Assembly (NCBI GenBank): GCA_033961575.1
Contig: CM066729.1
Coordinates: forward strand, 33,204,501 to 33,268,500
Reading direction: 5' to 3'
DNA length: 64,000 nt
From: Aselliscus stoliczkanus
Lineage: Eukaryota; Chordata; Mammalia; Chiroptera; Hipposideridae
The notes beneath the pieces are model-generated. The model had not been told where the DNA came from. It saw only the letters and a list, made by a program, of their open reading frames with translations, and ran no database searches. The translations under genes were made by a program, and so were the position numbers. How positions within the stretch are numbered: the first letter of the stretch is position 1; each line of letters starts with the position of its first letter. Below are positions 37,985-50,144 of the stretch, piece by piece.

Positions 37985-39092
37985 TTAAAATAAACATAAA
38001 GTGAGAAAAGGTTTGAAGGCTTTGGGATCCATAACACTAGGGGGTTGCCTTTTGATAGGGGCAAAGACACATCTTTCATGGTATCAGGAAAATGGGAGAG
38101 AAAGTGGGTACTGAGGGACGCCAAAGATTTGTTATCACAAAAGTGCCTTTTGGAATATTGATTTTTTTTCTTAATATTTTTTTAATTGGGGAATTGGGGG
38201 AGGGAAAAGCATTGGGGAATCGGGAAAGGGGAACAACAAGTTGCCGTCGTTTTGTTCTTCAGTCTAGTTGTGGAGGACATTGCTTCACTGGTCCATGTTG
38301 GTATTATCATTGCCCTCTTCCCGGGTGAGGCAGTCACTCGCTGGCCATTGGAAAGCCACTCATGGTGGCTCATGGCAGCTCATGAAAGTGCACACCAGCT
38401 GCCAGCCAGCGCCACTGAAGCCTACGCCATCACTGGTGACTCATGGCACCCCAGCTCCAGGTAGAGCTGTTGTGCATCATCTTAGCTGTAGGGGACGCAG
38501 CGTCACTGGCCCTAATGTGGGATCTGAGCTGGGACCTGCCGCTCAGAGCTGGCATCTCAAGCCAACTTTTAACCAATGCACCACTCTGCTGGCCTGGAAT
38601 ACTGACTTATAATGACAGATCATGCTTACATGATGAAATCTCCACAAAAATCCCCAAAGTCCCAGGAAGCTCTGGGTTGCTGAACAGTTCGAGGTGCTGG
38701 GAAATGATCTGCTCAGGGAAAGCATGGAAGCCCTTCCCTCATACCTTACACTGTGCATCTCTTCCACATGGATGTTTATTTTTATTCTTTATCATACCCT
38801 TTTATATGAGCCCATAAACAGTAAGTTAACTGTTTTCCTGAGTTCCTATAGCAAATTAATGGGACCTAAGGAGGCGGCTAAGGAACTTGTAGCAATAGCC
38901 TGTTAGTCAGAAGCACAGGTGACAAACTGAACTTTCTTTTGCCATCTGAGTGGAAGGTGGAGCAGTCTTGTGGGAATGAACCCCTAACCTATGGGATCTG
39001 ACATTATCTCCAGGTAGATGGTGTCAGAATTGAGTTAAATTGTAGGACACTCAGCTGGTGTGCAATTTCTTGGCGTGGGGAGCACCACACAT
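37985..39092 (+). mobile_element. ERVL-type LTR, interrupted by a SINE
   Basis: LTR sequence on both sides of a SINE (38162-38593). The 3' part has GAGTTCCTATAGCAAATTAA, GTCAGAAGCACAGGTGACAA, ATCTGACATTATCTCCAGGT and GGTGTCAGAATTGAGTTAAA, and terminates near CACACA. It is followed directly by a tRNA-Leu-type primer-binding site, so it is a 5' LTR with a stub of leader. The 5' boundary is uncertain. Frames of 70-124 codons here are accidental. Confidence 0.6.
38162..38593 (-). mobile_element. Long tRNA-derived SINE inserted in an LTR
   Basis: Same family as the copies at 35899 and 57828: poly-T at the plus-strand left end, body landmarks TGCCGTCGTTTTGTTCTTC and GTGGAGGACATTGCTTCACT, and the tRNA head complement at the right (CACTCTGCTGGCC). 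Flanking repeats TGGAATATTGATTT (38151-38164) and TGGAATACTGACTT (about 38594-38607) match at 12 of 14 positions, giving the target duplication and proving insertion into the pre-existing LTR. Confidence 0.88.
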
Positions 39093-39095
39093 ATT

Positions 39096-39107
39096 TGGTG
39101 TCAGAAG
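39096..39107 (+). promoter_or_regulatory. Retroviral primer-binding site, tRNA-Leu type
   Basis: TGGTGTCAGAAG is the complement of the 3' end of a mammalian tRNA-Leu plus CCA. It sits four bases after the LTR end, as expected for an ERVL (class III) provirus. The gag-pol region does not follow: the sequence after about 39200 is MER5A. Confidence 0.7.
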
Positions 39108-39221
39108 CATTGCTGCAAGTGTGGCTGTGGTATAAGAGTAAACAAGAAACAGAAGGAAGAGCAAGGCTTTTCCTCTATAACCTAAATACTAGTTTTTCTG
39201 TCTTTAAGCAGCTCATCATCT

Positions 39222-39410
39222 AAGGTTATGGTTCTCAGTTTTGAAGGCACATGAGAATCATCTGGAGTTCTTACATACAATCTAATTACTACCCACCACC
39301 ACCTTCTGAATAGGCCATTCTAGAGAGGGCTCTTACATCTGTACTTTTAACCTAATTAAGTGATTTAGATGCTGATGCTATCGTGTCACACTTTCCAGAT
39401 AACGTAAATG
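39222..39410 (+). repeat. MER5A-like hAT-Charlie MITE
   Basis: GGTTCTCAGTTTTGAAGGCA, CACATGAGAATCATCTGGAG and TTTAGATGCTGATGCTATCG follow the MER5A consensus in order. Non-coding fossil DNA transposon. Confidence 0.7.
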
Positions 39411-39419
39411 AACAGACAC

Positions 39420-41185
39420 ATGCATGTATAAGAAATCATAATGTGATGATTGCTATCTATACAAAAGACAGTAGAGGAAAGAGTAAATTATTTTAGAAAT
39501 AAGCAGAGAAAACTTCTAAGAAAAAATGATTATTTTTTTAGATGCATCTTTAATAAAATAAAAATTTGACTACTGGAAAAGAGAAGAGAAAGGCTCCCTT
39601 CCATAAAGAGAAGATAGCACAAAAAAAACAGTCATGGAGGAATGTGAAGATATTATTGTTTTAGGGACTAGTAAGGAAACCTACAAAAATGGAAAATAGG
39701 GTATGGATTATATATAAAAGGAAATGATAAGAAATGAAATAAGAAAATTAAGCAGTGCTAAGATATTTATATATTATACAAATGGAAAGCTGGTAAAGTA
39801 ATAGAAATATCTAATTAGGAGCTTTCAAAAAAGAGAAATAAATCTGGCAGAAATGTAGAAAATAGTAGAGAGAAGAAATTTTCTGATTGAGAGTCTTGTT
39901 TTGTATTGATATTTGTGAAAAGTTCTGGAAGTAGTATATTTATCTTATTTATAAATTTTATATACAAAATAACATTTTACCATTAAGATAAAAATTATAT
40001 GATTTTGCAAGTATCTTTTAATTCAATAAAACCAAATTAAAACTTGAAATTTTAACTACTCAAAATATATATTGATTTGCATTTTCTATTTCACCATAGG
40101 GTTTAACTAACGCTTTAAGAAAAATTTTAATGTAGTTTAATTAATAAGATGAAACAAATGTGCCCTGTAAATCAGATCATCTATAAACCAGCACAAAAGG
40201 AAATAGTACAAATTAACCCATAGGCTTTTAGACCCACTCTATAATTAAATACCAACTTTACTTTTCAGAAAGGTCATGATCAAAAACCCTTTGGTCATCT
40301 GTATGTTCTTCAGAGTTTGGGAATTATAAAAGCTGAGCAATAAATTGTAGTTCTTCATTAATTTAAAATTAATCCCTCTGAGACAGGGAGGAAGAAATAA
40401 GGGCAAAGTTCTTTCCTGTTTGGAGAGTGTCAAATATTTGATTCTATGAGTCTAGGTGGACTGTGATGTCTAAGTACTATGGGAAATGCGTACATCCATA
40501 TATGCATGCATCCCAAACTAGCTAACCCTGTTGTTGCCTCTATAGAAAAAACTTGGGCTGTAATTTGGTAAGACGTATGCACAAGAATGAGATGTGAAAT
40601 AGTGCCATGTTCAACTCTTCCTCTTGCTTCAAAGAAATGCTGTTTCTTCAAATGGTTTTATAAAGGAGGTGAAAATGTGACCGCAGCATCTGTGCTCTGT
40701 GGAAGCAATAGCGATGGCAGTCTAACTTGCAGAAGTGGGGATTGCTGGGAATTGCAGAATGAGTGTAGGATGCTGTGGTGTGAAGGGGTTGGTAGGAAAA
40801 GCAAACCAATGTAGGACTCTAGAGAAGTAGACAGATGGCCTCAACTCTGTTAGGACAGAAGTCTAGATTAGAAATTTCCCAATATACTAAAAATATCAGC
40901 AGAAATGTAATTAACTCAAACAGCTAAATTAGTTTATAATGGAAGCGTTGAAAAGCAATGGGCTCAGCGTTTGCCCAAATAAAGTGTAGAACTTTTTCTG
41001 TCATAGAACAATGAGTGGATGAGCATTAGTATCCAGAGCAACGTATCATATGATTGTTTTTTCTTTCTGTTCTTCGTGGATTCCTCTTAGCCAGTGGGAA
41101 AAAGGTTAGGAGAAAAATGAGAACTGGTGGGATTTAATTATATACCAAAGACTAAACTTGGATGAAGTTATTCTGTTGTACTAGA
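39420..41185. other. No recognised feature
   Basis: AT-rich DNA. Opposed frames at 40430-40814 (73 and 75 codons) lack recognisable motifs. A region of higher complexity lies at 40560-40810. Confidence 0.4.
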
Positions 41186-41187
41186 CA

Positions 41188-41692
41188 GAAGGCGATAACG
41201 GGCTCAGGGTAGATCACCCCAAAATAGGCCAAACTGACATATTGTTTATATTGAATTAAAGTTACTTGAGAAACAGCTGGTGCAAGGAGAACAGCTGACC
41301 CCATTCTCTGTCACCCTGACAGCAGGAAAAAAGCCTCCATGTGAAAGGTACCCTCTCTGCACCAGGAGGTAAAGAGACATCCTTATCACCAGAAATAAGG
41401 AATCCAAGGCTGAGAAGGCTGTATAAACAAACTCTGCTTAGTTTCTTGACTAATTAGTACACAAACTTAAGTTTCTTTGTCTTGTCAGTACTTCACAAAT
41501 CCATTGTTCTTTGTATAAAAGTTATATAAACAGCCTGCTTTGGTCATTTCTTAGGTCCCATATCTATGGGACCTCCATATATATACAAAGTTAAATTTGA
41601 TTTTCTCCTGTTATTCTGTCTCATGTCAATTTAATTCTTAGACCAGCCAGAAGGAACTAGAAGGGAAGAGTAAAATTATTTTCTCCGGATCA
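41188..41692 (+). mobile_element. ERVL LTR (MLT2-like), copy C
   Basis: Shares the 3' block with copies A and B: TCTCCTGTTATTCTGTCTCA, TGTCAATTTAATTCTTAGAC, CAGCCAGAAGGAACTAGAAG. The 5' and middle parts (GTAGATCACCCCAAAATAGG; GTATAAAAGTTATATAAACA as a possible promoter or poly(A) region) fit an LTR. No proviral interior is attached. Confidence 0.6.
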
Positions 41693-41744
41693 ATGTCTTA
41701 GATGCAGGCCACATGTCTATGGATATATAGGACAGCTCTTGTAA

Positions 41745-41975
41745 TACCCTCTCTTCCTGCATTAGATGGCCTGAGGTTCAGAGAACTAGATTATCCACTT
41801 ACTGTATACTACATACTTAATAAATCTGAGTGCCAGTTTCCACATCAGTAAATCTGGATAATGATGCATAGCTTTAAGGGTGGTTATGAGATATAAATTA
41901 GATATACAACTCTATAGGCATTAAACAGTGACTGATATATCATAAGTTCTTAGCATGTATTAATGTCAATAATTT
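41745..41975 (+). repeat. MIR SINE
   Basis: MIR order on plus: TGAGTGCCAGTTTCCACATC, AGTAAATCTGGATAATGATG, then CAGTGACTGATATATCATAA. Diverged but collinear. Confidence 0.6.
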
Positions 41976-41979
41976 ATTA

Positions 41980-43435
41980 ATTAAATTTATTTCTAAATTA
42001 ATGGCATACCAGCCTAAACATTTATTATAAAATTGTTAAACCATACAGTTTTAACTTGGAACCTGGAAAAGAAACTAGTGATTTCTTGTCTTGATGCATT
42101 GGTTTTCTAATAATACACAAAGTATATATAAATATATTTGAAAATATATACACAGAGTTAGAAAATTGAAAGGGATAGTCACATGTTGACACAGGTTCTC
42201 AATATATATACATATTCTCTTTTCAAGACAATTGGCATTTTGTATAAATAAATTAGGTGCTTCATGGAAAAAGTTCTTAAAAGTATGTGATAAAAAATTT
42301 CTTTTCAAATTTCTAAAAATGTATACATTTTTTCCCACTATTTTATTTTTGCATGAATATAGCAATTTTAAAAAACATTTTTCTTTAAATGTTAAATTTT
42401 ACTCTCACCTTCTAAATTATGACAATGCTTTCATATAGAATCTGTCATATATCATATTGATATAAGTATTCAACTGTTTTTTTAAAAAACTAGCACATTT
42501 ACTTGCTCTGTATTAGTTATTCAAGGTTCTACATACTTATACTTTGCTGCTATTGTCTGCCTATATTAATTTTGACATTTTCTGACAAGAAACGCATTTA
42601 GATAGGGAAACAACAAAAAAAAACTCAGTTGTTATTAGAACTATATTATGTTTTTTAATGCACAAGCATTTCATAGTAAAAGCAAAATTGGCCTCTGCTT
42701 ATGCTATTAAGCTGATTCAATCACAATTATTGGTGTAGGTGAATACCATGTTTATCCACAGGCACAGAATACAACTGTACTGTAAGAGCAAAAGCTGCCT
42801 ACCTTACTACACATTTAAGAGTTTATATAAGAAAAATGGAGGGTTTTTATGGCTGATATAAGTATGTGAAGAGCTAACTGTAGAGCTGAAGCAAGAATGA
42901 AGTAGTTGTGTAATATTATTGACATTTCGGTTTCTATCAAGCATTATGGTATGGGAAAAGAAATACGGAACAATAATTTTCCTTAAAGAAAGCTGATGAC
43001 ATACTTTCCAAGGTAAATTGGCTATTAGAAGGAAAAATTGGATTCTATGTTCAGGATAAACATTCTTTCAAAGTGTGGTAAAAACATATTCAACAGTATA
43101 AAACTTAATGATTACCATAGACTTCCAGGTATCAAAAATGATTTTCTCATAGAAAAAGATATTATGTTTAAAACACTTTCTTTTAAACAATGGCCATGGC
43201 TCCCTCAGGGATTCACTTGACGTACAAAGTAGGTGCTCTGCAAATATTCCTATATACTTTTTGACTGCAAGGATGAGTTTGTTATTTTGATTATTTGAAA
43301 TATTGTATTGCACTCTATTTCTCTGTGCTACATTAAAATGTCATCTTTTTCAGCATGTACTGTCAATATTATATAAGATTGGGAGTAGAGGAAATGAAAC
43401 GTTCAGCTTAAAATATACACCATTTTTCTTTAACT
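41980..43435. other. No recognised feature
   Basis: AT-rich DNA with random short frames. Confidence 0.4.
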
Positions 43436-43439
43436 TTCG

Positions 43440-44270
43440 GAGAATACCGTAACCGAACATTCTAGTATAAGAACCAAAGTTTTTATCAAGGAAATTACAA
43501 TGAGTGACCAAGCAGAAGACTGGCTGGACAGAGTTTATTGGGAAAAATGCACAGACAGTAGCAGAAGTAAGTGCAGTGTTTCAACATCTCAGACAGTGCA
43601 CAATAACCTCGCAGGACCATACATTAAAATCCAGGAAAGGTCTCCTGACACTTCATTTGCAGCGCTTTTAAGTTGTATGGTGAAACATTTACCCTCCTAC
43701 TGGCATTATCTATAGCAGTTAACAGCTATGGCCCACAGCTTTGTTTTCCCTGCAAACTCAGCATTCATGGTCAGATAACACCAGTTCCTACCTGCTATGA
43801 TTCATTCACAAGCATAAGTTGAAGCCTTATTCTGGCAGCATATAATGTGGTGGAAGAGAGGATAGATTCTACCAGAGTTAACTGCCTTAACCACCAGGCT
43901 GTAGGAGGTTTCCATGGAGCTCTACAGGAGGCCAGTTCTCTCTACGGAAGTAAAATTTACTTCCTAGTCAACCATTTGAGTTTAAACTGTTACCTTTATG
44001 TGATGTTAGTCAGCAACTTAAGTCACTTGAATCAGAAAGAGTTGTTAGTCTAGGCAGTGACAGTGCCAGGGGAAACACTGGAAGACAGAAGAGATGATAA
44101 GAAAAAAAGAGAACAAAAGTACAAAAGTTACCTTGAAGCCACAAAACTATGGGCAGAGAGGGTCTAGGCCTGACCAAAAGAGTAGGTCCCAAGTTACAGA
44201 TTGGAGCTTCAGGGCTTATTAGGTAAACTTACTGCTAATGTTAATCAATGATTAGTGGGACTGTATCAAG
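43440..44270. other. Unassigned block of complex sequence
   Basis: Moderate GC and no repeat I can name. The plus-strand frames at 43500-43715 (71 codons, beginning MSDQAEDWLDRVYWEKCTDS) and 43847-44053 (68 codons) show no known domain, and no splice or promoter context supports them. It could be an old LTR or a conserved non-coding element. Confidence 0.3.
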
Positions 44271-44364
44271 TGGTATAATATACATGTTACTGCAGAAGGA
44301 AAGAGGAAAAAGAAGCAGAAAAAAGTTTTAGTGGTTATTGATTGGAAAATTAAAACATTTTGAG

Positions 44365-44650
44365 ATTTTACATAGTATTATAATATACACATATATGTGT
44401 ATATTATATATAATTACATAGAATCAACCTATATATTGTAATATATATTAATGCATAGAATTAATATAGGTCATTATATATAATCATTTCATTATATATA
44501 ATTATATAGTTATATATATTTAAATTGTAAAATCATTTAATATATTTTAAAATTTTATACATAAATCATATAATCATTTTATATGTACACAAAATTATAT
44601 GTGTGTATATGTGTGTGTTTATATACATATATATATAATACACACACACA
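44365..44650. repeat. AT-rich low-complexity region
   Basis: About 285 bp of interrupted TATA/ATTATA words with short CACATATATGTG palindromes and a final CACACACA, likely a decayed AT microsatellite. Confidence 0.8.
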
Positions 44651-44679
44651 GTTAATGACAGAGCTGAGGAAGGAGGAAA

Positions 44680-45990
44680 AGAGGAACAAAAATAAATGTG
44701 ATGAATAAAAAAACAGATAAAATGATGATACACGTAAACCTAATCATATAAACATTTACATTAAATATAAATGGAGAAAAAAACCCACATAAATTTAAAT
44801 TAAAATGAAAGATTTTTCAGACCAGGTATAAAATCAAGAGCAAAGATATTCTGTCAATAATATATGCATTATAAAAATAAAGACACAGATAGGCTGAAAG
44901 AAAAAAGATGGAAAGAAATATACTGTGCTAACAATAAGCATAATACACTGGTACATCTTTATTAATGTTAAAGTAAAGTTTAAGACAAAGAATATTACGA
45001 GAAATAAAGAGGAACACTTCATAATGAAAAGAGTTAATTTATCAGGACGACATAGTCATCCTAAATTTGCATGCTCTTAACAACAGAGTTCCAAATACAC
45101 TAAGCAAGGGTCAAAAAAATTTTTCAATATTTAAGTTATTGAAATATTATAGAGTATGTTTACCGGCCACATTGGAATTAATCAGAACTCAGTGAAAGAA
45201 ATAATTTAACGAATGTTTGAAGATAGACTAGAACCAGTTTTACCCAAACTTTTTCAGAATAGAGTAGGTTACACTTCCCAAACTGTTATATAAGAAGGGC
45301 AAAGTTCTGATAATTCATGATAAGGAAATTATAAGAAAAGAAAACTATAAACCAACATCCCTCATAAACAAAACATTGGTAAATCAAATCCAGGATTATT
45401 TAAAAAGGATAATATTGTATACTGTGACCAAGTGCCATTTATCTCAACAATGTACAATTTATTTAAATTTCTAAAATTAATGTAATTTAACATACTAAGA
45501 CACTACATAAAAAAAACTTAACAGTAGATGTAAAAAAAGCATTTGACAATATTCAACATGCATTTATAATTAAAAGTCCTTTGCAAACTAAAGTAGAAGA
45601 TAATCGTCTAAAATTGATATAGAGTGTTTACCAGAACTCTATAGTTAACATTGTATCTAATGAGAAAGTATTGAATATGCAAAAGGCCAAGAAGTACATG
45701 AAAATATACTCAACATCAGTTTTTTATCAGGGAAATCGAAACCACAATGAGATATAACTTCATACTTAGAATGGCTATCGTCAAACATATGAGATAAATG
45801 ATGATGAGAATGTAGAGAGAACCATGAGCATTGTTAGTGGGGATGTAAATTGATGTAGCTACTATGGAAAACAGTACTGAAGTTCCTCAAAAAATTAAAA
45901 ATAGAATACTGGTTTGATTCAGCAATTCTACAATACTTCTTAGTATATATCGGAAGGAAACAAAGTATCCCAAAGAAATATCCCAATTTG
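44680..45990 (+). mobile_element. L1 LINE, deleted and decayed (ORF2 and 3' end)
   Basis: Collinear L1 pieces on the plus strand. An endonuclease-region match lies near 44860-45110 (AGACACAGATAGGCTGAAAG; GTTAATTTATCAGGACGACA). Reverse-transcriptase-region sequence lies near 45350-45560 (AACCAACATCCCTCATAAAC; AAAAAAGCATTTGACAATAT). A jump to the 3' part follows near 45710-45970 (ACCACAATGAGATATAACTT; CTACTATGGAAAACAGTACT; CTCAAAAAATTAAAAATAGA). Large internal deletions and stops leave no working protein. Confidence 0.75.
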
Positions 45991-45999
45991 TTTAAATGA

Positions 46000-47500
46000 C
46001 ATACTTCTTTTACTTCTTAGCAGAGGCTATTGTTTGGCAAAAAAAAAAAAAAAAAATCTTCCTTCAAATAGATTTATATTATTAAACCAGCATATAAATT
46101 ACTTCAGCATATCTATGCAAACTCATACTTATTTTACGATCCTTATTTACATAATATTTGCCCAAGTTATAATTGACTATGAGCTTTTAAAATATAATAA
46201 ATCCTCATAATATGCAAATGATAAAATATATGCAGACCTTTGTTTTATAAGTTTTCAAAATAATGTCAGGAATCCAACTGACTGAATAAAAATAGCTATT
46301 TTTTATTGTACATAAATGCTGTGCTCTCTATGGGATAGGATCCTAGTATATATTTTTACATTCTAGCTAAAATAGTATTTTTAGAGAGTTTATAACAGCT
46401 AATTAAATTTGACATATAAATATATTGCATTAGTGTAATATAAATAAAAAAATAATAACTATAAACTAGTATGTTCTCCTTTATTTAAAATGTTAAATAC
46501 AATTTGAAACAGAAACATAATAAGGTCACATGTTGATGAGATTAAATCAAGACTATTTTATGTACGATTTTTAGGCAAGAAAACTCAAATCGTGATCTCC
46601 ACAAAAAGAGGTGATAAATCCTTGTAGAACTGTATTTGAAATTCTTAAATACAGAATAATGCAATCAATATTTGTGATACAAAAAAATAGAAAGCATATT
46701 GTTTAGAATTCATACAATCAATTGACTCCAAAGTTGGGGTTGTTTCCATCTTGTCACATTTAAATAGTAATCAAATATGTTGTTAAGCAGTGACTAAAAT
46801 ACCTTCTCAGTCTTTATAAATTATTTAGCTGTTTACATTTCCTTCTTCATTACATTGTCTTAAAAGGCAGTTTACAAGTTTGGAAAGAAACTGTGCATCA
46901 TAGTGTGAAATTACTTTAGACTGTTTCTAGAATCCTATAAAAATGATAGTTTCCACTGGGCAATTTATGAATTCAGAGATCCCTTTCATGCAATTTCATT
47001 ATTATTGGTTGCAAGTCATTGCCACTATAGTATTTTAAACAATTTTAGGAGAATAATTTTGATGATTTAGGGGTTATGATTTTTTCCTATAGTAAAAGAA
47101 CATTTAATTTTAAATAAGATGCATGTGGATTTTTTTTTATTTGATTTATTTTACTTTAGATTAAATTTCTTAGTGTGCAGAAAGCTTAAGTTGACAAAAA
47201 AGCTGTTCTATTTAAGGACAAAAATAGAACATTCTTAGTTAAGTATATTAAATATTTGAAAATAACCATCTATAAGAGAATTGATATAATGTTGAAGGTT
47301 TGAATTACGTATGTATTTTTTTTTCCTGGTGGTGATAAGGGCTATTTCTAACTAAGCAATTAAAGGTTTAAATGGAAGTTATTTGTCAACAAAAGTGATC
47401 ATTATGATTACTGTTACCAGTTAATAATTATTATTTTCATTCAAACTTGAATGCAGATAAAAGTGTTATCTTCTGTTTATCAGAAAAGCAGTAAGTAACA
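46000..47500. other. No recognised feature
   Basis: AT-rich DNA with an A17-18 tract at about 46039. No coding or repeat evidence otherwise. Confidence 0.45.
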
Positions 47501-47504
47501 ATGA

Positions 47505-47722
47505 CAAAGTTAGAAAATTTGGAATCAGATCACTTTGTTCCACATTCTTCTTCTATCGCTGACTTTCTTTTAGGTATTATAAGTTCGGGCATCTGACTTC
47601 ATTTCTTTAAACCTTGGTTTTCATGTCTGTTACATGGACCACTCTGTTAAATTTCTTTAAGAGCACATTGACTGAGACAAAATACTTAATAAATGGCCTA
47701 TACTATTTTATTATTCTATAGT
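47505..47722 (+). repeat. MIR SINE
   Basis: GGAATCAGATCACTTTGTTC, CTTTAAACCTTGGTTTTCAT, CATGTCTGTTACATGGACC and ACTTAATAAATGGCCTATAC give the MIR order on plus. Confidence 0.6.
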
Positions 47723-47724
47723 AA

Positions 47725-48330
47725 CAAGCTGTGGAGAACATATATTTATGTTAGTGAAAATGTATCGATGCTGGTGTCCTTACACAAAGTGCCGAATTCA
47801 TTGCTAATGTCAGGAAGAGTCTGACTTAATTTTAGATATTTGAGTGCTGACAGCTTTCAAGCCCCACTCTTCCCAAGTTCACTTTTGCTCTACATTTGGG
47901 AATACTGATAAGAAAGCTCAGGTGCTACCTTTTTTGGCACTGGCAGGATGTTCAACCCACACAAGCCATAATCACATGAGAAAACCTTTTCATAACCCCG
48001 TTGCTTAATCACCCTAAAAATCCCAAACTAATTGTCACTCTCAGGTTTCTCAAGCCATTTTTGGACCTGCTTGGGAGTGTGCTCTGCTCTTCCAAATCCT
48101 AGTTATGTAAGAAATTTCCTGTGCTTGTGTATCATCAGTCCTGATATCCAAACCAAATTCTAGCTGTGTGTGTAAGAGTCCATCTTGTGTCTTTGGGGTT
48201 ATTACACTAACTCACTTTGGCAATATAAAGTCTTTCCAAATTTTTTTTATTGTCATAAATTATTAACTCAATAGTGGCTTATGATAAATAAATTACAGAT
48301 AATAATCTTTGTTATTGTTATTGATTTCTT
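47725..48330. other. No recognised feature
   Basis: Unassigned; no plausible frame. The segment 47800-48230 is less AT-rich and might be an old LTR or LINE piece. Confidence 0.35.
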
Positions 48331-48334
48331 TGCA

Positions 48335-48816
48335 CAGTAGTCCCCCTTTATCTGTGGTTTTGCTTTCTGCTCTTTCAGTTCCCTATCATCACCTGCAGCC
48401 TGTAAATATGAAATGAAAAATTCAAGAAATAAAAAAGTTTATATATTATACATTGCATGCAATTCCAAGTAGTATGATGAAATCACACATCACCCAGCTC
48501 CATCCCACCCAGGATGGGAATCACCACTTTGTCCAGCTTCTCCATGGTACTACATAAGCTCCTTGCCGGTTAATCACTCGGGAGCCATCACAGTTATCAG
48601 ATCATCTGTTGTGGCATTGCAGTGTTTGTGTTCAAGCAACCTCTATTTTACTTAATAATAACCCCAAAGTTCAAGAGTAGTGATGCTGGCAATTCAGATA
48701 TGCAAAGAAAAGCCGTAAACTTTATCATAGTTATGTATGTATAGGGTTTGGTAGTATCTGCAGTTTTAGGCATCCATCTTGGAACATATATATTCCACAG
48801 ATAAGAGGAACCACTG
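48335..48816 (+). mobile_element. Tigger/pogo DNA transposon, internally deleted
   Basis: The left terminus CAGTAGTCCCCCTTTATCTG and right terminus ATAAGAGGAACCACTG are inverted. A TA follows the right end. Interior landmarks are GTAGTATGATGAAATCACAC, CATCACAGTTATCAGATCAT and CATTGCAGTGTTTGTGTTCA. At 48658-48720 the first codons of the transposase are visible (ACCCCAAAGTTCAAGAGTAG; GATGCTGGCAATTCAGATAT) with the start codon mutated. After them the element jumps to its 3' terminal region, so about 80% of the coding sequence is gone. A non-autonomous fossil. Confidence 0.85.
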
Positions 48817-48824
48817 TATATTCT

Positions 48825-49022
48825 AAACTCTGTTTTATGTGTTATACATGGGTTAATTCATTTGTTTATCACAACATCTATATCAGGTAAGTAGGATCAT
48901 CATCCTTTATTTCACAGGCAAGAAAAAAGAGGGCAGGGAAATTGACACAGTAAGTGGCAAAACTGGGACTTATATCCAGGCTTCAGGTCTCTTGCTCCTA
49001 TTCATTAATGCACATTGTTCTA
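48825..49022 (-). repeat. MIR SINE
   Basis: The complement of MIR: CATCATCCTTTATTTCACAG, GGCAAGAAAAAAGAGGGCAG, TTGACACAGTAAGTGGCAAA, CTGGGACTTATATCCAGGC. Directly follows the Tigger copy. Confidence 0.75.
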
Positions 49023-49024
49023 TA

Positions 49025-49765
49025 TGATGCTGGAGATAATTTAAATAATATTGAGGGAGATATTCAATGAGTGAGGTAGGTAGGCATATTGGTGTGGGTA
49101 TATCATACAGTACCCAAACACCCATTTTCTAATTATTTTCAGGATTCAGGGTATCTAAGTATGTCCTGAAAATACTCCATACACTAAGACATTAAGAAAC
49201 ATTTTCATTAATAGGGCACTGGTATCTTAAAACAATACTTCTTTGGCTTACGTTTTATAGAGTGAAAGTGCTGGCAGAAGATGCTACAATCAAAAAAGTC
49301 TCCCTGATTTCAGTAAACATGGCAGAATCCCAATGGCTATTAGGACCTAGAGAAGTGACAAAGCTGATAACTCAGATTCTTTTGTAATTCTCATATATGC
49401 TAGAGGGAGGAACTTAGTTCCAACATAGTTCAGAGAGCAACTGGCTTAGAGAAGTCACTAGCGTTCATTGTAATTTCAAGGAATCCCCTATAGGGGTCAC
49501 AATAATACAAATACATTTACCAGCAGGATTTTCACATTCCCTGTGTGCCTATTTCCTCAGTTTTGTCACCTCCTTGTAAGAAGTTTCCTATGACCAATTG
49601 TCATAGGATAATTGGTTCTGTAAAATATGCTGGCATCCATGGAAACTGAACTGCTATGGCATTCACCCTTGAGTGGATTCTGGAGCATCATAGAAATGGG
49701 AAATATTGTCAGCAGGCAAATTTTGGGAGGTATTTTTCTTTGAAAGGAGAATAAATCTTGTAATA
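49025..49765. other. No recognised feature
   Basis: Moderately complex sequence with a 91-codon minus frame running into the next LTR. No recognisable protein. Possibly LTR-related. Confidence 0.35.
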
Positions 49766-49769
49766 GATT

Positions 49770-50142
49770 GGTGCTTTCTAACCATATTATTGACCTACAT
49801 TTCCTCAGCCTCTTGTGGTTAGGATGGTATGAAGATGACATCTGTTCAAAGGGCTACAAAAGAAGTAATGGGTACCAGTATTGCCCATCAGCTTTTCCTT
49901 TCCCTGTGGCAACAGCTGAGCATGACTCATGTTCCCAATGATGCAGCTGCAAGACAGTGAAACTTCCATCATGTGTGTTCTGAGTACTCTTAGAGCAGAG
50001 CCCCTTAGTAAGCTCTCTGTCTTACTAAGACTTGTACCTATAACAGCACTGTAAAGGAAACATTGGCTCCGTTACATGACTGAGACAGTAGGATTGCTTT
50101 ATCCTTAGTATGCTGTAGCCTATCCTGACTAATGCTGATAGG
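49770..50142 (+). mobile_element. MaLR LTR (MLT1-like)
   Basis: CTCAGCCTCTTGTGGTTAGG near the 5' side, AATGATGCAGCTGCAAGACA in the middle, and a 3' end TAGCCTATCCTGACTAATGC that matches the MLT1 terminal pattern. Diverged. Confidence 0.5.
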
Positions 50143-50144
50143 CA

